Below, piece by piece: positions 29,993 to 36,461 of a stretch of DNA of 50,392 bases. Location of the stretch: assembly GCA_945870855.1 (NCBI GenBank), contig CAMBTP010000019.1, positions 1 through 50,392 on the forward strand. The letters run 5' to 3'. The first letter of the stretch is position 1; each line of letters begins with the position of its first letter. The notes under the pieces are model-generated. The model was given only the letters and a program-made list of their open reading frames with translations. It had not been told where the DNA came from and searched no databases. Source of the stretch: Prosthecobacter debontii (GTDB lineage: Bacteria; Verrucomicrobiota; Verrucomicrobiia; Verrucomicrobiales; Akkermansiaceae). The translations under genes were made by a program, and so were the position numbers.

Positions 29993-31757
29993 TTCAAATA
30001 TGCCCACCAGGCCGGTGATCTACCAGTTGTTGGTGCGGACGTTTGGAAATACGAAATTGAATCGCCAGCCCGGCGGCACTCTGGCGGAAAACGGTTGCGG
30101 GAAATTCCATGACATCAGCGATAAGGCGCTCTCGTCGATCCGCAAAATGGGTTTCAATCACATCTGGCTCACCGGTGTTTTGGAGCAGGCTAGTGGAACA
30201 GATTATCCCGGCAGGCCGGCTGATCCGCCGGAAATTTTGAAAGGCTTGGCGGGCAGCCCTTACGCGATCCGGGATTACTTCGATGTCTGCCCGGATTACG
30301 CGGAGGATCCGAAAAACCGCATCGCAGAATTTCGCGAGTTGCTGGCGCGTTGCTGTCGTCACGGGCTTCGGACGATCATTGATTTCGTGCCAAACCATGT
30401 GGCGCGCAGCTACGCCTCGGATGTGAGGCCGGAGCTTTCCTTCGGTGAGGGCGACCGCCACGATGTTTTTTTCGATCGCGACAACCATTTTTTCTACCTC
30501 AATGAATCGCACTACGGAGGCGGTCCGCCGCTGAAGCTACCGTTGGGAACGGCTTTGTTCATACCGGAGACGGAGTTCGGGCGGGTGACGGGAAATAACT
30601 CGGTGACGTGGTCGCCGACGATCAACGAATGGTATGAAACAGTGAAGCTGAATTACGGCCACGATTTCACTACGGGGCGCAGAACATTACATTTAGCGGG
30701 GACGGAAAATGTGCCGCGCACCTGGCGGACGATGGACGCGATCATCGCCTACTGGCAGGAAATGGGGGTGGACGGTTTCCGCGCGGACATGGCGCACATG
30801 GTGCCGATGGAGTTCTGGAGCTGGATGTTGAAACGCGCTCGGGCGAGGGATGTGAGCGTGACTTTCATCGCCGAGGCCTACGACGGCGATCCCGCGAAGC
30901 TCACCGACGCGGATGTTTTGGACGAGCTTTTGAAATCCGGTTTTGACGGAGCATACGAGCATCCCACCTATAAAATTTTGCAGGGCATCTATGAATCCGG
31001 GAAGTGGGCGAACGACATCGACGGTGAGACCTTCGGCGGCGAGCGCTTTCATCAGTGCGTGCGCTACATCGAGAACCACGACGAAATACGCGTGGCAAAT
31101 CCGCAACATTGGGGCGGTGTGGGCATGGGCGCGGGGAAGCCGGCTGCGGCGGTGATGTTCAGCATCAGCCGTGCAGCGATCATGCTCTACTCCGGTCAAG
31201 AAATCGGCGAGCCCGCCATTGGTGCGGAGGGTTTTAGCGGTGATGACGGACGCACCTCGATTTTCGATTACACCGCGATGCCGGAATTTCAGAAATGGTT
31301 CAACGGCGGGAAATGCGACGGAGCGAAGCTTTCCGCGGAGCAAAAATCGCTGCGGAAATGGTATGTCGATCTGCTAGCTATTTTGAGTGAGCCGGCTTTT
31401 ACCGCTGGCGATTTCTACGGCCTAAATCATGCGAACAAGCAGAACCCCGCCTTCGGTCGCCTCGGAGGTGAGACCTGCTCCGGGCATTGGCTTTACGCCT
31501 TCCTGCGCCGCGATGCGGATTCCGGACAAGCCTTCCTTTGCCTCGTAAATTTTCACCCGACGGAGACCCTTTTCGATGTGCGGGTGGTGATCCCGGAGCA
31601 CGCGTTGGATTGGTTGGGAAAAGCGGCGGGAATTTCTTTCAAGGGGAAATGGGGTTGTAGCAAAAAGCTCACCGCCAGCGCCAACGAACTTGCCGTCAGT
31701 GGTTTATCAGTGGGAGATTTGGAGTCGTTCTGCGTCCGTTATTACGTATTGAAATGA
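29985..31757 (+). CDS. alpha-amylase family (GH13) glycoside hydrolase
   Basis: 590 aa without a signal peptide, so cytoplasmic. The four GH13 regions are intact: DFVPNH (region I), GFRADMAHM with nucleophile Asp268, FIAEAYD with acid/base Glu297, and ENHDE with Asp366. The C-terminal 120 residues form the usual beta domain. It acts on alpha-glucans or alpha-glucosides, such as glycogen or maltodextrins. The exact reaction (hydrolase or transferase) cannot be read from the sequence. It starts inside the preceding membrane-protein gene, and kdsD follows after 18 nt. Confidence 0.9.
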   Translation: MSDSNMPTRPVIYQLLVRTFGNTKLNRQPGGTLAENGCGKFHDISDKALSSIRKMGFNHIWLTGVLEQASGTDYPGRPADPPEILKGLAGSPYAIRDYFDVCPDYAEDPKNRIAEFRELLARCCRHGLRTIIDFVPNHVARSYASDVRPELSFGEGDRHDVFFDRDNHFFYLNESHYGGGPPLKLPLGTALFIPETEFGRVTGNNSVTWSPTINEWYETVKLNYGHDFTTGRRTLHLAGTENVPRTWRTMDAIIAYWQEMGVDGFRADMAHMVPMEFWSWMLKRARARDVSVTFIAEAYDGDPAKLTDADVLDELLKSGFDGAYEHPTYKILQGIYESGKWANDIDGETFGGERFHQCVRYIENHDEIRVANPQHWGGVGMGAGKPAAAVMFSISRAAIMLYSGQEIGEPAIGAEGFSGDDGRTSIFDYTAMPEFQKWFNGGKCDGAKLSAEQKSLRKWYVDLLAILSEPAFTAGDFYGLNHANKQNPAFGRLGGETCSGHWLYAFLRRDADSGQAFLCLVNFHPTETLFDVRVVIPEHALDWLGKAAGISFKGKWGCSKKLTASANELAVSGLSVGDLESFCVRYYVLK

Positions 31758-31775
31758 ATCCCGGCGCGGGTTGTA

Positions 31776-32756
31776 GTGGCGGACATGGATTTCGAAGAGC
31801 GAGCGCGGGCGGTAATTGAGTTAGAGGCGGGCAGCCTCCGGCAGATGGCGGCGCGCATCGACACCAGCTTCGGCGAGGCTGTGAAACTGCTCCGCTCATC
31901 GCTGGAGGAGAGGGGAAAGGTCGTAATTATCGGTGTAGGAAAGTCTGGAAACGTCGGCCAAAAAATCGCGGCCACACTGAACTCTTCGGGTGCGCCTGCG
32001 GTGGTGCTCAACGCCCAAGACGCCCTGCACGGCGACCTTGGACTGCTTTGCGATGGTGATGTGATCCTCGCGCTTTCCTACTCCGGTGAGACAGAGGAAC
32101 TGCTGGGCCTGATGCCATTTCTGCGCAGCTTCCAAGTGAAAGTGATCGCACTCTGCGGCAAGACTGGCTCCTCGCTGTCCCGCGCTGCGGATGTCACGCT
32201 CGATACATCCGTCACCCGCGAGGCTTGCCCGCTGAACCTCGCTCCGACCTCCTCATCCACCGCAATGATGGTCATGGGCGACGCGCTTGCGATGGTGCTG
32301 TTAGAGATGCGTGGTTTCACAGAAAGCGACTTCGCCCGTTACCATCCCGGTGGCTCACTGGGTCGGGCACTGCTTCTGAAAGTGGGCGATGTAATGCGCC
32401 GCGATCAGGCGATGCCCACCGTACCGGTCTCGGCCTGCGTGAGCGATGCTGTGGTGGAAATGAACCGTAGTCGTGCTGGTGCTTGCTTGATCCTAGATGA
32501 AAACGGTATGCTCGCCGGGATTTTCACCCACGGAGATTTCGCCCGCGGCTATGAGAAAAACCCCTCGCTCGGCGCACTACCAGTTGCAGATTTGATGACG
32601 CGCAACCCCGTCTCACTGCCCGAGAATTCGCTGGCCGTCGAGGCGGTGAGACAGGTCGGCGAAAAACATATCGATGATATCGTGGTCATCGACGCAGAGG
32701 GTAAGCCGGTGGGGCTTATCGATGCGCAGGACCTCGCGCGGCTCAAGCTTGTCTGA
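31776..32756 (+). CDS. kdsD: KdsD, arabinose-5-phosphate isomerase
   Basis: 326 aa. A SIS domain (about 35-180: GVGKSGNVGQKIAATLNSSG, LSYSGETEELL, LAPTSSSTAMMVMGDALA) is followed by two CBS domains (about 205-326, starting VGDVMRRDQAMP). This is the KdsD/KpsF layout. It converts ribulose 5-phosphate to arabinose 5-phosphate, the first committed step to Kdo of lipopolysaccharide. The start is GTG at 31776; an ATG at 31785 is the alternative. The flavoprotein gene begins at the very next base after its stop. Confidence 0.93.
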   Translation: MADMDFEERARAVIELEAGSLRQMAARIDTSFGEAVKLLRSSLEERGKVVIIGVGKSGNVGQKIAATLNSSGAPAVVLNAQDALHGDLGLLCDGDVILALSYSGETEELLGLMPFLRSFQVKVIALCGKTGSSLSRAADVTLDTSVTREACPLNLAPTSSSTAMMVMGDALAMVLLEMRGFTESDFARYHPGGSLGRALLLKVGDVMRRDQAMPTVPVSACVSDAVVEMNRSRAGACLILDENGMLAGIFTHGDFARGYEKNPSLGALPVADLMTRNPVSLPENSLAVEAVRQVGEKHIDDIVVIDAEGKPVGLIDAQDLARLKLV

Positions 32757-33884
32757 ATGGAAACGGTTGATATCGCCGTGATTGGGGGTGGACCGGCGGG
32801 ACTCCATGCGGCTGAAATCGCTGCGGGCATGGGGCGCCGCGTCGTGGTGTTCGATGGTAAACCTTCGGTGGGAAGAAAATTTTTGGTGGCTGGAAAAGGC
32901 GGACTGAATCTGACGCACGGCGGGGCGCTGGATGGGTTCATTTTAAACTACCAAGGGGGAGGGGATTGGGAGGGTTTGCTAGGGGATTTTTCCAATCACG
33001 ATCTGCGTGAGTGGTGCCACGGTCTTGGTCTCGAAACATTTCAGGCGAGCTCGGGGCGAGTATATCCGAAAGCTCTGAAAGGCGCGCCCGTGCTCCGCGC
33101 TTGGCTGGTTAGACTGCGGGAAATGAAAGTGGAGATCCGCCCGAAGCATCTCTGGCAGGATCTACGGCCTGGAAATATTTTACACTTCGCAAACGGCGTG
33201 GAAATCCGCGCGAAGTCGATCGTGTTCGCCCTTGGCGGCGGCTCTTGGCCAAAAACTGGCTCGGACGGCGGGTGGATTGCGAAATTCCGTGAACTCGGAA
33301 TACATTGCGAGCCGCTAGTTTCCTCAAACTGCGGCTGGGAGTGTGATTGGTCGCCCGATATACTCGCCGCTGCCGAAGGCCTGCCGATTAAGAACATCCA
33401 TGTCCGCGCGGGCGCGAAAAGTGTGGCGGGCGAGCTGTTGTTGACGAAATACGGCCTCGAAGGCGGTGCGATTTATGCCCTCGGCGGTGAGCTGAGAAAA
33501 ATGTCCGAACCGTTCATCGAGATCGATTTTAAACCAACATTCTCTACTGAGCAGCTCGCCGCCAAGCAGATCGGGGAATGGAAACTCAGCAAGCCTGCGG
33601 CAGCGATCCTTGCCGCATCGCGATTTCAAGAACCTGCGCAACTTGCCGAAGCTACAAAGAATTTCCGCATCCCACTGCTCCGCCCGCGCCCCTTGGACGA
33701 AGCGATTTCCTCAGCCGGCGGAATCCGTTGGAGCGAGCTCGACGAGAACCTAATGCTTCACAAGTTCCCCGGGGTCTTCGTCTGTGGCGAAATGATCGAT
33801 TGGGACGCCCCCACTGGCGGCTATCTCCTGCAAGCCGCCTTCGCCACCGGAAGTCGCGCGGGCAAGGCTGCCGCAGGATTTTGA
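32757..33884 (+). CDS. NAD(P)/FAD-dependent oxidoreductase, HI0933/YhiN-like (TIGR03862 type)
   Basis: 375 aa. The N-terminal FAD-binding motif is DIAVIGGGPAGLHAAEIAAGMG. KFLVAGKGGLNLTH is the HI0933-family block, and the C-terminal GVFVCGEMIDWDAPTGGYLLQ closes the FAD site. The length and pattern suit the TIGR03862 subgroup. The physiological reaction of these flavoproteins is unknown. The ATG directly abuts the kdsD stop, so translation is coupled. Confidence 0.85.
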   Translation: METVDIAVIGGGPAGLHAAEIAAGMGRRVVVFDGKPSVGRKFLVAGKGGLNLTHGGALDGFILNYQGGGDWEGLLGDFSNHDLREWCHGLGLETFQASSGRVYPKALKGAPVLRAWLVRLREMKVEIRPKHLWQDLRPGNILHFANGVEIRAKSIVFALGGGSWPKTGSDGGWIAKFRELGIHCEPLVSSNCGWECDWSPDILAAAEGLPIKNIHVRAGAKSVAGELLLTKYGLEGGAIYALGGELRKMSEPFIEIDFKPTFSTEQLAAKQIGEWKLSKPAAAILAASRFQEPAQLAEATKNFRIPLLRPRPLDEAISSAGGIRWSELDENLMLHKFPGVFVCGEMIDWDAPTGGYLLQAAFATGSRAGKAAAGF

Positions 33885-33927
33885 GAGCTGTGATTCTTCG
33901 TTCACGGCTTTCAACTTAAACAAAGAT

Positions 33928-33960
33928 TTTCACCGCCAAGCCGCATAGGTCGCAGAGGGA
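33928..33960. repeat. single arm of the CACCGCCAAG-type repeat
   Basis: TTTTCACCGCCAAGCCGC followed by GGTCGCAGAGGG resembles one arm of the elements at 34278-34365 and 34426-34535. No matching second arm is adjacent, so it is probably a decayed copy. Confidence 0.5.
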
Positions 33961-33985
33961 ACGCGGAGAAGAGTTTGTGTTTTGC

Positions 33986-34136
33986 GGTAGGGTCATTTTG
34001 ATAAAATGACCCACGCAGCGTGTGTTAGCACGGGGATGGGAGGAAAGCTCCGCATCAACGCCGCGAAAGGGTCAGACACGGATTTAAGATGAGGTTGTGC
34101 GCACAGGGTGGGTCGTTTTATCAAAACGACCCTACC
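33986..34136. repeat. 151-bp inverted-repeat element with self-palindromic arms
   Basis: The 29-nt arms at 33986-34014 and 34108-34136 are complementary except at two positions. Each arm is itself a hairpin (GTCATTTT/AAAATGAC on the left, GTCGTTTT/AAAACGAC on the right), and the two differences compensate within each hairpin. The outer edge is GGTAGGG and the inner edge CCCAC, as in the 172-bp element. The 93-nt centre is non-coding. Confidence 0.88.
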
Positions 34137-34177
34137 ATCTGCTTGGGCGATCAAGCTAGGGTGTGAAAATCCAACTA

Positions 34178-34269
34178 TATGGAGAAGGGTGCTTCCAGCC
34201 CCTTTGCACAAGCCAAGCGAACCGAATTTCCAAGTCCTCCGTAAAGGGGCTGCAAGACCCTTCTCCATA
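34178..34269. repeat. 92-bp inverted-repeat element
   Basis: The left arm TATGGAGAAGGGT, then CAGCCCCTTTGC (34178-34207), is complementary to the right arm at 34241-34269, with three mismatches near the middle. It has a different sequence from its neighbours but the same size class and arm-loop-arm design. The 33-nt centre is non-coding. Confidence 0.82.
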
Positions 34270-34277
34270 GGGAGAAT

Positions 34278-34365
34278 TTCACCGCCATGTTCGCCAAGTG
34301 AGAAAAGTGAAGAATGCAAAAAACAATTCCTCCTTGGCGAACTTCTCTTCCTTGGCGGTTCAAAA
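34278..34365. repeat. imperfect inverted-repeat element, CACCGCC type
   Basis: The left arm TTCACCGCCATGTTCGCCAAG (34279-34299) is complementary in two blocks to the right arm (TCCTTGGCGAAC at 34331-34342 and CCTTGGCGGTTCAA at 34350-34363). The right arm carries about 8 extra nt. It belongs to the GAACCGCCAAGG family. Confidence 0.65.
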
Positions 34366-34425
34366 ATCTTCCCCCCAACCCCAGTCCCGTAGTCTTGAGC
34401 ATCGAAAACCTGGGGTAAAGAATGG

Positions 34426-34535
34426 TTGAACCGCAAAGACGCGAAGGCGCAAAGCCAATACACCGTATTTTTAACCATTTTCAAAACTTAACCATCACAA
34501 CCCCAGCTTAGCGTCTTTGCGCCTTGGCGGTTCAA
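34426..34535. repeat. inverted-repeat element, AACCGC-AAAGACGC type
   Basis: The 29-nt arms at 34426-34454 (TTGAACCGCAAAGACGCG and so on) and 34507-34535 are complementary with a few mismatches around an AT-rich 52-nt centre. It is the same family as 9847-9943 and the segment inside mfd. The remainder of the 33885-34760 spacer shows no credible gene. Confidence 0.8.
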
Positions 34536-34588
34536 AATTCTTCCCATTCGGACAGGCTGCAACCGGCTTACTTCGTATTTCCATCACG

Positions 34589-34610
34589 AACCCAAAAAGC
34601 TGTGGATGAG
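34589..34610 (+). repeat. left 22-bp direct repeat flanking the GNAT gene
   Basis: AACCCAAAAAGCTG followed by TGGATGAG recurs at 35295-35316 with two mismatches, just after the GNAT gene. On the minus strand the right copy encodes part of an autotransporter-like remnant (SAAFWVS). The left copy may be another scrap of it. Confidence 0.6.
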
Positions 34611-34760
34611 AACCGCAGCAGTCAAAAGCCTCCGGCAGTATGGATTTGCGCAAGGACTTATGACAAATGATCTAGATAGCAGCAGATCCTCATTTACTGG
34701 CTGGATGAAGTTTCCCGGAAAAATCCTGTATTTCTCGCTTGGAAATCGCATAGTTCCCAC

Positions 34761-35270
34761 ATGGACATGGCGGGGAAATCTAAAGGGCTTGTGCATGAGG
34801 ACGGACAAACTGTTTCTGATAAGCCGAGGGTGGAGATGGCGACTCTGGACGATCTGCCTGCTCTGACGGAGTTGGTCATGGATCTTTTCTCAACCTCCGG
34901 AGATTTTATGCCGGATCGTGAACTGCAGGAACGGGGTCTGCGGTTGATCCTCGAGCAGCCGAACCGTGGGCGTATCGTGGTGGTGCGCAACAACGACCGC
35001 ATATTCGGCATGGTGAACATGCTTTTCACGATCTCCACCGCGCGAGGCGGTTTCGTAATCCTGATGGAGGACGTGGTGATCCATCCCCACCATCGTGGTC
35101 AGGGTTATGGCACGATGCTGGTGGATCACGTGGTCGAGTTCGCGACACAGAAACGCTTTCTCCGGATCACTTTGCTGACCGACAAGATCAGCGCAGAGAG
35201 CCAGGAGTTCTTCCGCAAGCAGGGTTTCGATTATTCGAACATGATTCCGATGCGGCGGCTGATCGAGTGA
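34761..35270 (+). CDS. GNAT family N-acetyltransferase
   Basis: 169 aa. The acetyl-CoA-binding motif A is LMEDVVIHPHHRGQGYGTMLVDHVVEFA (read as two overlapping pieces: EDVVIHPHHRGQGYG and TMLVDHVVEFA), and ESQEFFRKQGFDY is the usual C-terminal block. It transfers acetyl from CoA to an amine. The acceptor is unknown. The start is ATG at 34761 or 34767. It stands alone between a repeat-rich spacer and a minus-strand cluster, bracketed by a 22-bp direct repeat, which may reflect insertion. Confidence 0.85.
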   Translation: MDMAGKSKGLVHEDGQTVSDKPRVEMATLDDLPALTELVMDLFSTSGDFMPDRELQERGLRLILEQPNRGRIVVVRNNDRIFGMVNMLFTISTARGGFVILMEDVVIHPHHRGQGYGTMLVDHVVEFATQKRFLRITLLTDKISAESQEFFRKQGFDYSNMIPMRRLIE

Positions 35271-35279
35271 GCGTCAGTG

Positions 35280-35492
35280 TCATTTTCCATAACTAACCCA
35301 AAAAGCTGCGGATAAGCCATCGACGGTGGCGGTAAGCAAGCCGCTGAGATTGACCGTGCCGCCGACGTTGATCTGGTCGTATTCTTCACCGGCGAGCACG
35401 CCGTTAAGCTCCAAGCTGAGGGTTCCCACCTGATTGTAATCGCCCGTGCTGAGAATGCCCGGGCTGTTGCCGGGAGCGATGATGTTTTGCGG
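35280..35492 (-). pseudogene. autotransporter-like C-terminal remnant in frame after a stop
   Basis: Directly after the TGA of the 322-aa gene, the same frame stays open for 70 codons: QNIIAPGNSPGILSTGDY, then LSLELNGVLAGEEYDQINVGG, then LSAAFWVSYGK and a stop. The PGNSPG and YDQINVGGTVNLSG parts are typical of the end of autotransporter-associated beta-strand-repeat proteins. No start codon context is seen, so I read it as a remnant joined to the gene end. Readthrough of the TGA is a less likely alternative. Confidence 0.55.
35295..35316 (+). repeat. right 22-bp direct repeat flanking the GNAT gene
   Basis: AACCCAAAAAGCTG followed by CGGATAAG matches 34589-34610 with two changes (T to C, G to A). 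The copies lie 706 bp apart, one on each side of the acetyltransferase gene. Confidence 0.6.
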
Positions 35493-36461
35493 TCAGAGGG
35501 ATTGCACTTTCACCCGGAAAAAGGTGGCCTTCTTACCATTTACGAATAACGGATAGGGAACGGAAGCGACTTGGATTTCTCCATCATCCGCTAGGACGGA
35601 AGGCGTGGAGGTGGAGGCCATCCAGGTGGCAAGATCGCCACTGAACTCGACGGTGTAGGTGAGCCCCGCAGCGGCGAAATCCTTGCGGCGGGCAAACACC
35701 GCGTAGTAGTTGAAGCTGGCTGCCGTGCCACTGGCGAATAGCACGGGCTGCCCTGCGGCGAGCAGCGTGGAGCCCGTCCATTGCACCGTCCCAGCCGACG
35801 ACTGCGAAGGATCTGTGCCGAAGGCGAACTCCTGAAGATTCGTCAAAGTGTCACCATCTGGATTGGCTCCAGCGGCAGCCTGAGCGGAACTCACACCGAA
35901 GTAGTGGACCTGCCAGGTATCTGTTAGACCGTCTGATGCGTAAGTTTCGAAGTCGTCGTTGGTGAGGTTACGCACGGAGATTTCCAAGCGCCCGTCCACT
36001 CCCTGATAGGTGGCCTTGGCCGTGGCCGACGTATTCTGATAGACGGAGCTGGCCGCGGCGAGGCCGGCGCTGTTGATCTCGGCAAGCGGACCTTCCGCGA
36101 CGGACCAGGTGAGATCAGCTGCGGGCAGGGCTACGGCGGCTAGGGTATCGTCATCATAGCGGATCCGCGCTTCGAGCTGGAGGGTGGCTCGTTCGTTCAT
36201 GCTGCCCGCCGCGCCTGCGGCTGCCAGGACCAGAGAAGAGGCGTCGCTTAGGATTCCGGAAAAACCGCTGCGCACCGCAAAGCCAGCGGATGCTCCGGCA
36301 GCGCCGGAGCCGATGGAGGGATTGAGCGCATAGGAACTGCTCGAACCGGCCGCCCCACCACCATCGAGCACGGCGGGTTCTAGGGAATAGTCAGTGCTGC
36401 TCCCGGCCAGGGCATGAACCGACAGCAGATACGCGATGATGAAAATGCGGGCGATTTGCAT
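35493..36461 (-). CDS. exported protein with TSP3-like calcium repeat
   Basis: 322 aa with a signal peptide (MQIARIFIIAYLLSVHALAG). The N-terminal part is Gly/Ala/Ser-rich and includes two similar blocks (STDYSLEPAVLDGGGAAGSS, then SSYALNPSIGSGAAG). In the middle is DGLTDTWQVHYFG followed by ANPDGDTLTNLQEFAFGTDPSQ, the bacterial thrombospondin-type-3 or calcium-loop pattern common in exported verrucomicrobial proteins. The C terminus is a beta-rich domain. It begins at the base after the stop of the 681-aa gene, so translation is coupled. The function is unknown, probably surface-exposed. Confidence 0.72.
   Translation of the reverse strand: MQIARIFIIAYLLSVHALAGSSTDYSLEPAVLDGGGAAGSSSSYALNPSIGSGAAGASAGFAVRSGFSGILSDASSLVLAAAGAAGSMNERATLQLEARIRYDDDTLAAVALPAADLTWSVAEGPLAEINSAGLAAASSVYQNTSATAKATYQGVDGRLEISVRNLTNDDFETYASDGLTDTWQVHYFGVSSAQAAAGANPDGDTLTNLQEFAFGTDPSQSSAGTVQWTGSTLLAAGQPVLFASGTAASFNYYAVFARRKDFAAAGLTYTVEFSGDLATWMASTSTPSVLADDGEIQVASVPYPLFVNGKKATFFRVKVQSL

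Noticed and set aside
34606..34866. 86-codon plus-strand frame overlapping the GNAT start
   Set aside because: There is no ribosome binding site or family likeness, and it overlaps a well-supported gene in another frame.
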